The notes under the pieces are model-generated. The model did not search any database and had not been told where the DNA came from. It worked only from the letters and a program-made list of their open reading frames with translations. The position numbers and the translations under genes are program-made. From the NCBI RefSeq assembly GCF_905475395.1, contig NC_058342.1, positions 24,090,640 to 24,154,639 of the forward strand: 64,000 nucleotides of DNA, written 5' to 3'. This document shows, in pieces, positions 1-12,315 of the stretch. The DNA comes from Chrysoperla carnea. Taxonomy: Eukaryota > Arthropoda > Insecta > Neuroptera > Chrysopidae. Numbering within the stretch: the stretch's first letter is position 1; every line of letters starts with the position of its first letter.

Positions 1-486
1 TTTTTTTTTTTTTGTGAATCAGAGAAACCACCCATCATAGAATTTTTAATATGTATTTGCGATACCATTGAAAATGAAAATTTTCTAAATTTCAACTATA
101 TCGATCCTACAGGTTATTTAAATATAAATCGGACGATTTATAACAGAAAACAAGTGAAAACAAACAATTGACTGTGTTAATTGTTGAAATACCATACTTA
201 AGTAGTGTTGATTACTCTATCACATTGTACATACATATACAATTTATATAATAATACATACTATACAATTTACGCCTAATTTGCGCCCTCACGGGTAAAC
301 AGTGATGCTTACGAAAAAATGTTTCAAGCAAAAGTTGTTTATTTTTGTATAAGGATTATTTTTTACATTTAAACTTTTGTTCTCTCTCTAACGGTTTACA
401 AGATGAGTCCTACGGACCCATAGGTCAATAACCAATTGACCAATGTTGCTCATTTACGAACTCGACCTCACTTTTTACGCCCTGAG

Positions 487-808
487 CATGAAGGTTATAA
501 GAAGGAGAACGATCGCTATAGAAAATATTGTCCCCGAAATATGGATAAAATAAGTGAGGCGCTGCGACCGCTAAGTAGTATCCTAGTGAGGCGCTGCGAC
601 CGCTAATTTGAAATGATATATCAATTTGTACATTATGCAACTAACTTCATCTACTTGTACTCATAAACAGCTAACTTCGCAGATACTACTTATTGACGAC
701 AGCGCGGCTGGTGGCTGAAAAATGAACTATAAATTCTACAAATTTTCAGGGACAGACGCGCTAATGCTTTAACACGTAGCGATCGTTCTCCTGGTTATAA
801 CCTTCATG
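487..808. mobile_element. 322-bp MITE with TIRs, probably hAT type, nested in family A
   Basis: The left end CATGAAGGTTATAAGAAGGA and the right end, which reads CATGAAGGTTATAACCAGGA on the opposite strand, form imperfect TIRs of about 30 bp that continue into GAACGATCGCT. The flanks are GCCCTGAG (479-486) and GTCCTGAG (809-816), an 8-bp TSD with one mismatch. Removing the element rejoins the family A consensus ...CCTGAG-TACGCTG. It has no coding capacity. An 8-bp TSD is typical of hAT elements, but the termini lack the common CAG start, so the superfamily is inferred. Confidence 0.8.
553..606. repeat. Two direct 22-bp units inside the MITE
   Basis: A 22-bp unit beginning AGTGAGGCGCTGCGACCGCT occurs at 553-574 and again, identical, at 585-606. 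It is more GC-rich than its surroundings. Subterminal repeats of this kind can be transposase binding sites; that role is inferred. Confidence 0.8.
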
Positions 809-874
809 GTCCTGAGTACGCTGTAAAAATTTCAGCTTGATATCTTTTTTCGTTTTTTAGTTATCGTGCCCACA

Positions 875-893
875 GACGGACGGACGGACGGAC
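875..893. repeat. (GACG)n microsatellite in family A
   Basis: Four and a half units of GACG. The same run is present at 46475-46498 and, on the other strand, near 32231 and 38688. It is therefore part of the family A consensus, and its length varies between copies. Confidence 0.85.
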
Positions 894-1454
894 AACCGGA
901 AATGAACTAATTAGGTGATTTTATAAACATCTATACCAAAATTTTGTTGGTAGCATCAATATTTTTAAGCGTTACAAACTTGGGACTAAACTTAGTATAC
1001 CTTGCATTTTACATATATGCATGGTATAAAAATGGAATTTCAGACACAGAATAGAACTTGCCTTTTGGAATAATCAAAATAGAGACAGTTCCTAATTTAA
1101 CATTTTATTGTTAAGTTATTTAATTATAAGTTTACGGAAAATTGTTTCAAACAAAAATTAATTCTTTTATCTCTTACAAGCTACAAACATGAGATATATT
1201 TTAGCCCCAAAACTTCGGATTCCACATTGCAAACTATTTTTATTTTGAATATTCAAGAAGGCAGACTACATTCTACTATTCCATTTTTATTGTTTAAATC
1301 GCGAGTCCTTTCGATATAGATCATTTGAGAATATTAATTTTTTTCTCCGACGGAATTAACTTATTAAAGAAGTATATATTATTATTAAGGTTCTTCCTCA
1401 AAAAATCATGTTTTCATAGAATCATCTTTAAATCGTGTATATGCATTCTCATCA

Positions 1455-2055
1455 AGGTAGTACGAGCGCCAAGGCAAAATAAGACTTGTGGTTGAAATTA
1501 TTTGTACCTGGTTTTCAACTTTGATGATGAATTTTGTTATAACTTCATGAATGTAGACGGAAAAAAGAATACATTTTTTCGATATCTGTCTTGGTTTTCG
1601 AAATATCGAAAGCTAAATAATAAAACAAAATTTTCAATTTTTGATTTTTTGAAAATTACTCCAGATATCGAAAATTTTATTCTTACTTTTCGTCTTGTGT
1701 TGTCAAGTTATAACATACTTAATCATCAAAATTGAAAATATATTTATAAAAAAATTTGTGGTCCCACTACCGTGCTCATACATCCTTAATTAGTCGGGAA
1801 AAACGGTTTTTTTTGTTGTTTTTTTTTCCTCCGATTAGTTTCGGAGAAATCTGAAAAATGAAAACATATCATCTATTTTTTGTTTTCCCATAAGACCAAT
1901 GTTAAATATGTCTATTCTTAAAGTCATTTATTTATTTAAATAATCGGGCAACCTCCCTTAAAATTTTCAGAATTGATTTAAACTTAATCCAACTTTACTT
2001 ACAAAAATCAAACATTTTATACAAAATTGCCCTGGCACTCGTAAATCCTTAATCC
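1455..2055. mobile_element. Family D inverted-repeat element, copy 1
   Basis: The left end AAGGTAGTACGAGCGCCAAG and the right end, reading AAGGATTTACGAGTGCCAGG on the other strand, are TIRs of about 20-25 bp. A second, internal inverted repeat near 1565-1725 pairs TTTCGATATCTG with CAGATATCGAAA. A third terminus-like block, GTGCTCATACATCCTTAATT, lies internally near 1772. The 77-codon frame at 1502-1735 lies over the internal palindrome and resembles no protein I know. I see no secure TSD. It looks like a non-autonomous DNA element of unknown superfamily. Confidence 0.65.
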
Positions 2056-2084
2056 CTTTTATAAGCAGGTATTTTTTAATACCC

Positions 2085-2218
2085 CCTTACAGAGTTAAAT
2101 TTATAGATTTGAGCTTTTAAAGTTTGCCACCCCATTAATTATAATTGATCAGATTTCCGCTGCCTCGATTCGGATCCATAACCTACCGACTCGCTCGGCC
2201 ACTTAGCCGGTTATTATG
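2085..2218 (-). mobile_element. Old, partly deleted copy of the tRNA-derived SINE
   Basis: On the minus strand, an A-box-like AAGTGGCCGAGCGAG is followed by a scrambled B-box region and GAGGCAGCGG. Then comes ATAATTAATGGGGTGGC, matching the body of the SINE copies near 12.4 and 40.1 kb (ATAATTAATGGGAGTGC). Much of the segment between the A and B boxes is missing and the tail is not identifiable. Confidence 0.6.
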
Positions 2219-2689
2219 ATTAAAGAAGGCAAATCTTCTAGAGAACTTTTGATTTATTTTTCCTCGATGAATTCTACCTCAAGAGATACACTTATCTAAA
2301 AATTATTTCAAATCTTAAACTCGACCAAAAACGGTTGTTTAATATGAATTGAGTCCCTCCAGTACTTAACTTTGACCCAATTTAAGATTTCCGGATTGAT
2401 GATATCTTGTCAGTAGACACATAACGTGTCAGTCAGTCATTAGTAGTGTTTTAAAATAATTTTTTTGTTATATTGTCAATTTAATAAGTGAATTTGTTTT
2501 CATATACGAACTAAAGATAAAGAGTAGAATTTACTTATGGATATTACGTGTGTACTTTACTTAAATGACTCTTGTCCACTTAAGTCTAAACATTTATACA
2601 TATTAGTTTGATGAATAACTTCTTTATAATATTCATAAATAAATAGTATGTATATTTCACTTGCCATGTTAAAGTATGTGTCTTGCTTA

Positions 2690-3130
2690 AGGAGATTGAA
2701 GAATTGAATAATACTAGGGATTTCAATAAAACTTTATAAATACATTTTTTGATTAACAAAGCTTTCAAAAATTACAAAAAATTCCTAGGTTATCGGGCTT
2801 TTTATTATTATTGTATCGTTCAAAGTTGGCTGAAAAAAAAATTGAATCATATAGGTTATCCTTTTCAATTGGATATTTCTATATCAAAAAATCTAGAGAG
2901 TGTGATAAAAAACTATCTAAAATATTTAGATAATCTTGTAGTTTAATTACACCATAAAATATAGCTTTCCCGATGATATAAAAACAAAATTTTAATTTAA
3001 TTATGAGTTCATCAAAGATCCATCATTTAATGAACAGAAACGACTATAGTTAGAGTATTGATGATTCAAGAGCGATATCTATATTATCATATTTATAAGC
3101 AGCACTTGCATACAATATATTATATATTTT
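2690..3130 (+). repeat. Family G repeat, copy 1 (empty of the F insertion)
   Basis: Starts near GAATTGAATAATACTAGGGA and matches the segment beginning at 42605, but without the F element that interrupts that copy. The shared part includes TTGATTAACAAAG, ATCGGGCTTTTTATTATTAT and AGAGCGATATCTATATTATC. The frames across it (2586-2768 and 2749-2946) are not conserved in the second copy. Confidence 0.7.
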
Positions 3131-3999
3131 TGTAGTTGCGTGGTATTTTAAAGCACAAAATAACTCATTACTTGCCTACAAAGCATGTATTTGGTTTATA
3201 CCGTGCGATAAACCAAAAGTTTTTAACAATACTGTAGATTTACAATCACCTTAAAGTAATTCGAACAATCTCGTCAGTGCCTGATGCCATATTCAATACT
3301 AGGCCTAATGCCACACTGAAAAAAGTAAGCTACACGTGCCTAAGATTGCTGTATTCCTAATATGGTTCACTTTCAAAATGTCATACTGGTTGGTGTTATA
3401 GATAAAATTGCAACTTCATGTCAAAGATAGGGAGCCACCATGTTTGTAGTAATTGAAAGTTTGCCTTCGTGCTCGTCCATCCTTAATATGCTGATTTGAA
3501 CGTTGATTGTACAAATAAAATAAAAATATTCTGATAAAATTTGCTTTAATAAATTATTTCTAAATTTTTATTAATCTAAGTATTGCAACAAAAGGGCCTT
3601 ACAAGGCGCACGTATATCTATATATTTTAATTGTTTGTTAGAGTGGCTGTGTAATGTTTGCATAGTGAATGAAATGTTTTGTCTGTAAGACTACATTGGA
3701 CAGTGGACTTGGACTGGACTGGACTGTCCACTCTGGCACTGGAGGCACTAGACTCAACTGCAAATACAAATAGACATAAGTCATTCAACATTAAATAATG
3801 TGTTCTATATTTTATTTATTTAAGTTATTTGATCATTAGTAAACCGTACAGTGGCCATTAAAGCCGACTACGGACTACCAAGTCTTTTAAATATATTTAC
3901 AACATATTCTAAGTATACACGTTGGTCAATTAAAAACGGAACCAACCAGAGATATAACAACATTGTTAAATATTTTAAAACTCTGTAGGTATATTGAAT
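3131..3999. other. AT-rich stretch without recognised gene
   Basis: No convincing frame or RNA gene. The only structure noted is at 3697-3735, where TGGACAGT and ACTGTCCA flank short GGACT units and could form a small hairpin. Confidence 0.6.
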
Positions 4000-4090
4000 C
4001 TACCGGGTCAACCGTTCGGTAATCTTTATTGGCGTGATGAGAGATTTTCTCACGCGTTCTGCACATGCGTCAAATGTTTTGCGAGATAAT
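4000..4090. repeat. Family N fragment, copy 1
   Basis: The block CGGGTCAACCGTTCGGTAAT, followed by TTTCTCACGCGTT, recurs with few changes at 52150-52235. A GTGATGAGAGATTTTCTCAC near-palindrome lies within it. Function and full extent are unknown. Confidence 0.55.
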
Positions 4091-4549
4091 TTGATTTTGT
4101 TAATGAATTAGCTTATTAAAAATAGTTTGATTACGTGATTATTGAAGGATGTTTGAGAGTGAAAACATTAAAGTAGAGAATTAATCTAAATAATTAAATT
4201 CATTTTAACTAATTTCATCATACTTTTATCACAAGTTTCTTTTAAATTTACTGAGTACGACTTACATAAAACTAACGAAAGTACACGTATATCTTTTGGT
4301 TACATCTTTGCTCTCGTGATGAGAGAAATTCTCACAATTTCTGAAGAACTTGAAAAAAATATTATTTTTAAAAACTGCAGATGGGTTGAAAAAATGGAAA
4401 AAATTTCAACCAAATATACCATTTGAAAAATAAAAGGTACCTATTTAGGTTTCAAATCGAGCGGGAATTTTCACCCAGATCTGACCGTAGAAAATGAAAA
4501 ACAAAAATAAAAAGCTATTTAATTAAAGTTAAGATGCCTAATTAAGGGT

Positions 4550-4770
4550 GTATAATCTAACTTCAGGTATAAAATTTAAAAAAAAGAAATTATATTTTCA
4601 ATTTTGATGATGAATTATGATATAACTTAGACGAAATTAGACGAAAAGTAAGAATAAAAATTTTCGATATCTGGCTTAGTTTTTCAAATTTTGAAGATTG
4701 ATAATTAATTCGGTTTAAGTATTCAGTCTTTAGTATTTCGAAAATTATGCCAGATATCTTAAAATCGTTC
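4550..4770. repeat. Family D fragment, copy 2
   Basis: Shares TTTTCAATTTTGATGATGAA, the AGACGAAAAGTAAGAATAAA block and the paired TTTCGATATCTGG/CCAGATATCTT motifs with copy 1. Both termini are missing or decayed. Confidence 0.6.
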
Positions 4771-5253
4771 GTTTAGATTACCCAGCTGCATCACATCACG
4801 ATTTCTTAACATTTTGTTTATTAAATAAAAAATTATTTTTCAAAACTGCATTATCATCAAAATTTTTTTCCAAGTAATCGCACTCTCTTCCCAATTCGTA
4901 ACGAGATAAACTCATAAAACAAATAAACTGATTGATCCTTGTACTTGAAACATTCCAGAGAAATGTTAAGGTGAAGAGTTGTAGAATTGAAACACAGACT
5001 GTTCAAGTGAAATAAATATCTACACTAATGGTAGGTAATACGTTCTGCTACTTTTCAAATTGTAAACATAAAAAATATACGGTTGATTTCATTGCCATTA
5101 CTGTGTGCTAATGTGTGCTAAAATCAGTTAATAATACCAAAAATAAACTCTTTAAAATATCTTTGACAATAGGACATCGAAAGAACTAACCTTTAATTGC
5201 TCTCTGGTGTAAATTGAATGGGAGCTGTTTTTATTCATAGTTTTTATTATTCA

Positions 5254-5822
5254 TAGGGTTGCCACCTCGGTGTTGAGGGTTTTGGGTTTGAGTGAGATGC
5301 CGTGTAATTCAAAAAAATCCTATTTTGTCATATTTAACTTATTTCAACTACATCAAAAATATGAAGTAATATAAATATATTAGAAATTTGCACATTTTGT
5401 CCATCATTTTGCACGAAAACTATCAATCAGTTAGTTTTGGCATTACTCCTCAAGTATCAATCAACACTTAATCACAAGGTACAGACATACAAATTTTATA
5501 CAAGTATGGCTTGAACAAAACGAACAAACATGAAAATTCTGCACGAACGTGACTTAAAAAGATCGAATATAAAAGTTTTACACCTGACTTCTTATCGTGA
5601 TACCAACAAAATAAGCTGAAAAGTTCTATAAACATTAAAATCATGAAAAAAAATCAATTCTCACTGCTCTCTAGTTGTTGAGGTCAAATCCATCGTAGTG
5701 ACGATTCAGCAATCATAATGCGAATTTTGGCTTTTTCGACCATAACCACTTGGTGGCCGGGAAAAATTTTTAAAAGCTCGGCCGCCCGGCAAAACTTTCT
5801 AAGCCCGTCACTGGCAACCCTA
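5254..5822. mobile_element. Complete 569-bp hAT-type MITE (family C, copy 1)
   Basis: Termini TAGGGTTGCC and GGCAACCCTA are perfect 10-bp inverted repeats. They are flanked on both sides by the identical 8-mer ATTATTCA (5246-5253 and 5823-5830), the TSD length of the hAT superfamily. No transposase is encoded. Three other copies (26.4, 50.4 and 52.4 kb) share the interior, for example GTTTTGGCATTACTCCT-type and ACTTCTTATCGTGATACCAA blocks, but have worn or truncated ends. This is the best-defined MITE in the window. Confidence 0.88.
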
Positions 5823-5894
5823 ATTATTCAATTAGTTAAAAATGGTGAAAACAGAAAAATACACCTACTAAATGAGCTTAAATAAACTTTTTAA

Positions 5895-6466
5895 GAATAG
5901 GTGGATAAAATGATCTCATTGCATTTTTTACCAAAAAGTCACAAAAAATATTAAATATTCTTTTACATTGCATCAACGATTAGTATGAAAACAATAATCA
6001 CTAGTTAAATCATTTAAATCAACTCATTATCAACTCATTCAAGACCCACTACATGATGGGGGGAAACTTTACACATAAAATAGGGATCATTTTAACGTAT
6101 ATAAAAGGGATCATTGTACACGTAACGACATATTTGAATATCGTCATAAAAATTTAAAATTTATTATACGCCTATCAAAATGTGTTAAAATATTATTAAA
6201 AATCAACAGAAGCCAAGAGTAAGACAACCAATCAGCAAAAAGTAACATAAAAAAAGAAATTTTACGTTGGAATTTGTCCTATCATACATCATAAGTAGTA
6301 AAATTAATATTTTTGCAACGAAACACAAAATACCTGTTACATCGCCTCTTTGTTGAACGACTAATTTGATTACGTGGAAGTCATCTATCGACAAATAAGT
6401 AAGATAGCTTTAATGGTTCATTTAAATCAACGGGGGATCATTATATAGTACTTTCCCCTAGTTCTT
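5895..6466 (+). repeat. Family E repeat, copy 1
   Basis: Starts near GGTGGATAAAATGATCTC and ends near GGGGGATCATTATATAGTAC. It carries several AGGGATCATT-type motifs, TTACATTGCATCAACGA, GTAACGACATATTTGAATAT and AACAGAAGCCAAGAGTAA. Copies lie at 18.1-18.6 kb (opposite strand) and at the end of the window. The ends are weakly inverted, with ATAATGATC facing each other, but I do not see a clear TSD. Confidence 0.65.
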
Positions 6467-9289
6467 TGTTAGAGAATTTTTCCCGTAAACGTTTTCGTTG
6501 CGATAATTTTGAACAACATAAAATGGTTTTGATTTTTATAAGGAAACTTTCTGCCCCTTCTTGGTCTCTTAGTCTAGAGTTCAATACTTTTTCCAAAAAC
6601 GATTTTAAACATAGTCAATTGAAAGTTGACTATGAGTTGACTTGACCGTCAGTTGGGGTCAAGTGAAAGCATGTTGAAAGTGGTCGCTTTTGCTAATCAA
6701 TAATTAAACTTGCAAAATCAGTCGATTGATGATTTTACATGATGTAAAAATTGTAAATATGTTTTACTGTAAAAATTGACATAAAAATTTTTAAAGTGGA
6801 CCATAAATCAAAAACAAAAAACAATTGAATATGATTATATTTATTTGTAATGATGCCGCATAATGAATATTATAAATGTATTGGATACAATTCAATGCAT
6901 TTGTTGATTTTTTAGGGTTCCGTGTACAAAAAACCGTAGAATTTTTTTAAATTATTTTGATAATCGATAAAATGAATACAATCTCAAAACTAAATACTTT
7001 AATTATTGCTTAGAAAAGGATTAAGTTAAACGAGACATGCTTTCGGTGAATTTTTCTATACAAAAAATCTTCTTGGGAGTTTCATTCGAAAAAGTGTCAC
7101 AAAAAGTGACAAATTTCTTCGGAATGAAGTCGTGTTCTGGAGGAACTATTCCAGGTCTCAAGCAAGTGAAAAAACTAGGACTTTCGTTCAAAAAATAAAA
7201 TTACTCAAGTTTCAGTTTTAGCTATGATCCAGGAAAGAATAAGGTACGAATTGTTGCGAGTGTCAAGGATTTATTGCGGGAAGAGCAAACACTTCAGAAA
7301 ATTTTAGTTAGAAAGTGGTTCAGAGAAAATGGAAGAAATTTGAGGATACAATTATCTTAGCTTTGGCAAAAAATTCAGGGCTTGAGTATATTGCAAATTT
7401 TCATGGACTTCTTTTCCAAAAATTTGGATAAGATGATCAAGATTGAGATTGAGTTTTTTTTTAAAATGTTGTCTATAATTTTAGGAAAAGATGGAGAAAA
7501 CCCAGCAAAGATTATTTTGTTATGAAAGGAATAGTTGGATAGAGTTTGGATTAGAATTAATCGAACTTTCATAAAATACCAATACTTCTTATTTTCACTA
7601 ACGAATGGCTGACATCGCCACTTTCTAAAGTAAATCATTTAATTGTAAGACTTTAAATGCATTTTTACGATATTTTTGATTTTCAATGACATTTGAAAAT
7701 ATTTTGTGGCATTATTAAGTGGCATGTACGCCATCTAGTAGAAAAAATAAAAACGAAAATGTGTATGCATTATATGTTATTTTCCAATAGAGAAGAAAAC
7801 TTTATTAGGGAATAAATGGAATCAAGGAGTTAAAAATTGTCAACAATGATCGCACAGTGTTTGTATTAAATTTCTGGACAAAATATAATGAAGAAATTTT
7901 TATATTCAAAATTGACTCAAAAGACCCAATTACTTCATTTTCTATTTTGTTTGAACTTTTTCTGCTTATGAGCCACTTTTTTCCTTATCTATGCTTGCTT
8001 TTGTTTCCACGAAACGTGATTTTGGAATTATAATCTACAAAGTTTCAAAAAACTGCTTGCTCCTTTTTTTGACTTTTGACTTAAGTTATTTTAATCTCTA
8101 TCCTTATCTTAGTCTTAAAAGAAAAGGCGCAAGATTTTTTTTCATAAACACATTAAAGAATACTTAAACTTTGCCTTGTTAGAAAAAATTTTGCCCGAAA
8201 AAACCTAACACATAAACAAAAAGCTTTGGGTATGATAAATTTAATGAAAAAAATTAACTTTTTTAACAACAAAATGAATCACAAATATTTAATTATATTA
8301 ATAGAAACATTAACATTAAATACTAATAAATAAAGCAACGACTTTCGTCTTCAATATAAAAAAAATCCTTACTTAATTGCACTTACAAACACAGTAAAGG
8401 TAAATTGAATGACACGGTAAATCGAGAGCAAAAACAATAATAACAAGCATCCGTAAGACCAGGTAGATTGCGGCTTACGAAACAGGCGGAGACTGAGATT
8501 GAGGAAACTCAATTGACCTATTTGTGATGAAGTGGATATCTAAATACACCAAAAAACAACTTTCAATGCAAACCAAAATAGTTGAGTTTTCTGACTTTTG
8601 TCCGGAAATTTGGTATAAATACTCCACTGTGGATCGCCGAAAGGGTTGTCAAGGGGAGGTTCACAAGTTTTTAAGAAAAAATGCGCGACAATTCCGCTCG
8701 ATTAATTAATTTTTCGTCATTTTCAATATTCCATAATCAGATGGCGCTAGATCACTTTCGATACACGGTATCTATAAAGAGTAACCCATTTGAACTGGTT
8801 TTTTTATTTTTGTATATATTTATGATATATAATATGATTGATAATATAACAAACAGTAAGTATTTATTTTCAATTAATTTTTATTTTATAATTTGTGATT
8901 CGTGTGTTTTGTTTAATGTTTTGTGTATAAGATTTATATTTATTGATTTATTCTGATATATATTAAATATATTAAATATTATTTATATTTTATTGTCAAC
9001 ATAAATGTTTTTAATGGATCTTTTGTTTCAATATATTATATACATTATTTTTATTATTATATTTTATAAATATATAAATATATATATATTTGATCTGATA
9101 TAGATAGGTATATGTAATGTAACGATTGCACTAACAACATGGGTAGTCCAATAATTTAATTCGAATTTATTTATTTTTATAAATATGTATTTGAAGTTTA
9201 CTTAATGTTAACGCATGCGTTTTTATTTGAAATATTTGGATCAACTTCCCAAACTGCTCTCATCTCAGAAAAATTTCTTGCTAAAACTC
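6467..9289. other. AT-rich stretch without recognised gene
   Basis: Several short frames (for example 7375-7638 minus, and 8524-8709 and 8681-8956 plus) have low-complexity compositions and no motif I recognise. The 8524-8709 frame is the least AT-biased of them but has no visible splice context. TA-rich simple sequence fills 8940-9100. Two CTCF-like 10-11-mers occur at 7728-7738 and 8738-8747. Confidence 0.55.
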
Positions 9290-10060
9290 TGCCAATTCTA
9301 TGGGCATTGCCAAATGGGGGCAGATAGGGGGGAGGGGGCTGCCACCCTCTAGAGATTAACAAAAATGGTTCAAAGCACCCACGAATTTTTAAACAAAACA
9401 TTTTCTCCCAACAGTTGATCGATTTAATCCTCTTATTATTATCGAATGTGTTTAGTATGAAATTAGAATCAATGAAGCTACCTACAAATTTCTAACTCAC
9501 CATCTTTTATACTTTTTGAGAAAAAGTAAACTAAATTTTTGCCCTTATTTCGACCCTCATAGAGGAAAACAAAGTTGTTTATGAAAAAATGTTTCAAACA
9601 AAAGTTTAATTTTTTATAAGAAACATTTTTCGTATTGACACTTTTGTTCTATCTCTTATGGTTTACAAGATGGGTCCCATGGATCCAAGACCAAATGGAA
9701 TTTTGAACCTAAACTCACTTTTTATGTTCGAGCAGTTAGTTTTTCCTTTTTAATTTAATAATAATAATAATAATAAATAATCTATATCAAAATTTTGTAT
9801 ATAGCATCAATATATCTAACCGTTTCAAACTTGAGACTAAACTTAATATACTTTGATATATTTCAAATAAATATTTCAAAAATATTTTATTAAGAGTCTG
9901 TGAAACCCAAAAATTTAACTCTAGATCCACGCCTGCTTTCAGACTTTCAGATAAGTTATCCTATAGGTATTTTTACTTGATCATACCTAGAACTCATGCT
10001 TTTCCTATTCTCCATGAATCAACTTGTCTTCTATTTGCTATCAGTTGGCGACGCCCTTGA
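9290..10060 (+). repeat. Family I repeat, copy 1
   Basis: Begins near GGGCATTGCCAAATGGGGGC and ends TTGGCGACGCCCTT, which is loosely inverted relative to the GGGCGTCACC ends of other copies. The middle (about 9540-9870) is a diverged family A segment with AAAATGTTTCAAACAAAAG and AGCATCAATAT. The 3' part has ACTCTAGATCCACGCCTG and TTCTCCATGAATCAACTTG. A (AAT)n run lies at about 9757-9775. Family I looks like a longer relative of A. Confidence 0.65.
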
Positions 10061-10469
10061 TTTATTCTATCACTTAAGTTTCCGATACTATTATTTACAA
10101 AAAATACTTCTTAAAAAAAAAAAAAAAATTTAGTAACTTGAAAAAGTCAAAAGGTTTTACATAACCACCCAAAAATAATCATTTAATATAATTAAATAGC
10201 GAACTAATTAAAACTACCTAAAAACATCGATCAAAAGCGACTTGAGCTCGTACATTGAAGGCTCTGTATATCAGAAAAAGTTAATTTTATTAGTGAGAGT
10301 GACGTGCAAAAAGAGATCGATTTACACCATAAACGGTACAAATTACATTTATTTTTAAAGGAATTCTTACCTACTACCTTTTACTAGGTTTTGATCGAAA
10401 AAATACGGTATTTTTATTTGCGGTCACGTAGCTTATAACCGTTATCCAAATTCTTCAACAAATCACGTT

Positions 10470-10860
10470 GCTTTTGCTAAACCGAGGAAATTATGCGGAA
10501 ACAGATGCTTCATTGTTTTCTCCTTGTACTCCCTGCAGTACTCCTTGGTTTCCCTCAATTGTATATTCTCCAGTGATTTCAGTGCATTGTTTTTCCGAAG
10601 TTGTGTCATGTCCTCTTCCGTTCCTTACTTTTCCAGATCATCTCTCGGGATCCAAGTATCAATAAACTGACAATTCGATTTCATAAACGGCTTCTGTAAA
10701 ATCCTCGGTTTTGTAATTATGGTCTTGAAAGTTGTACGACATTTCCTACTGACTTACCACGTTCTTGTAGTTGCTTGGGTATTTCCCTTATTTCCATCTG
10801 TAAAGAGGTTCTTAAAGGACATCACCAGCCTAAACACTCGATTATATTATTAGGGGTGAT
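10470..10860 (-). pseudogene. Decayed coding-like stretch, unidentified
   Basis: On the minus strand two frames joined by frameshifts and stops give protein-like text. An upstream part has IREIPKQLQERGKSVGNVV, and a downstream part at about 10470-10670 is rich in charged helix-forming residues (ALKSLENIQLRETKEYCREY). The local base composition is less AT-rich than the flanks, as expected for former coding sequence. I do not recognise the family. It may be a transposon-encoded protein or a processed pseudogene. The plus-strand 65-codon frame at 10468-10665 is its shadow. Confidence 0.35.
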
Positions 10861-12315
10861 CCAATTTGAGTTTCTCAACAATTTTAAGAAAAAACACACA
10901 AAAAATGCAAAATTATCTTAGTTATATTTATATTAATCTAATATTAAGTATAATCCATTTAATATGAAAAATGATGTTAGCCAAGTGGCCATCTCTAAAC
11001 CTTCGGCAACAGTTTATTCTTTCGAGGTACTTTTCGCCAGTTTTGGGGAGTTTTTTCGGTTATATTTTAACGAATGTTAGATTTTTGGTAATAGAACGTT
11101 ACAGGTTTGTTGTTATACATACGAATCTTAAGAAAACCCCACAAACTCAATAGCGTGTTCTTGACTGAACGCACGCTGTCTCCAATGCTAACAGTTTCTT
11201 CGAACTTTTGAACAATGATGCAAATGGTTTGCTCCCTAGGACAATTAAATTAGCCATAATACTCCCCTAAAAGTCTATATACAATTCTTACAAAATTGTT
11301 ATTTCTGTAGAACAAGTGAACAATTTAAGCGTTGAGCGTTGGTTCAATGATTCAAATCGTAATGGATTTAGGAAAAAATAGACCCGGAAGAAATCGACCG
11401 AAAAAATATTTCTGTAATAGTGTCCCATTTTTGAATGCAAGAGTTAAGCTTTAGAACCCAACCAACTCCTATATAGTCGGCAAATTCATCCCAACCCACT
11501 ATTAATTACAACAATACTTCGGGTCCATAAAATTTTCAGTCTATCATGAATTCACACCATTTTAATTTACAGAGTTGCCAACTCTTTATAAATCATTTCG
11601 TTTTCGCAAGAATCATCTGTGTCAGACTTGAAGGGTTAACTTTTCTGAGAAACAAAATCCTGAAAACGCTGTTATAAAAAAAATGTTAATTATTGTATAT
11701 TTTTTTAATTATACCAACAACGCCTGTCTATAAAGTTACAGTAATTTTGTAACAATATTTGTTATTTTAAGCAGTACCTAAAATATATGCAGATAAAAGC
11801 AACAAACCCGTTAAGAAAGCAATTAAATTTCTCACTAATGTGTTGTAACATTCGCGCTGTTCACTTTAGACTGTTAGAACAAGCGCGGTGCGGTGTGCGA
11901 TCTATGGTATGGTATAGTTAGTTGTACAGTGAGAAGCCGTAAAACACGCGAACGGCGAACTACACAAAAAAATGTGTAAAGTGCGTCAAGAAGGAAAAAA
12001 AATAAAAAATACAGTAAATTAATGCTGACAATGTCTTAGTATTATAGTAAATTGGGGTATGGTGGTAGAGGGGGACAAGGGTTGTGAAAAAATATATATG
12101 ACTCCCTAATGTATTATTTTTTAAATGTACTACGAATCCAATGCACTCAAATTGAACATTTTCGATGGCCTGTTCCTTCCTGTTCTTATGATGGCCCACT
12201 TTCAAAGTCGCATACTTTTAAACGTTCCAATAAATACAAATATGCGCGCTCTTTAATAAGTCTAATATATTCGGTTAGGGCCATAGATAAAACTGCTAGT
12301 TCATAGAATAGGTAG
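10861..12315. other. AT-rich stretch without recognised gene
   Basis: Short frames on both strands (for example 10971-11153 plus and 11960-12205 minus) show no domain or splice context. I see no repeat shared with the rest of the window here. Confidence 0.5.

Larger units (their letters stand above)
155..1032 (+). repeat. Interspersed repeat family A, copy 1 (interrupted)
   Basis: Defines the forward orientation of family A. It runs from a CAAGTGAAAACAAACAATTG-type start to an ATGCATGGTATAAAA-type end. Landmarks shared with the other copies are a GTAAACAGTGATGCTTAC near-palindrome, a GTCCTACGGACC palindrome, a (GACG)n run and the block AGCATCAATATTTTTAAGCG. The copy is split by the MITE at 487-808. 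No long frame is present and the superfamily is not recognised. More than a dozen partial or complete copies lie in the window on both strands, so this is a dispersed family rather than a local duplication. Confidence 0.85.

Noticed and set aside
7375..7638. 87-codon minus-strand frame
   Set aside because: AT-driven composition (I, K, S, F rich), no motif, no splice context.
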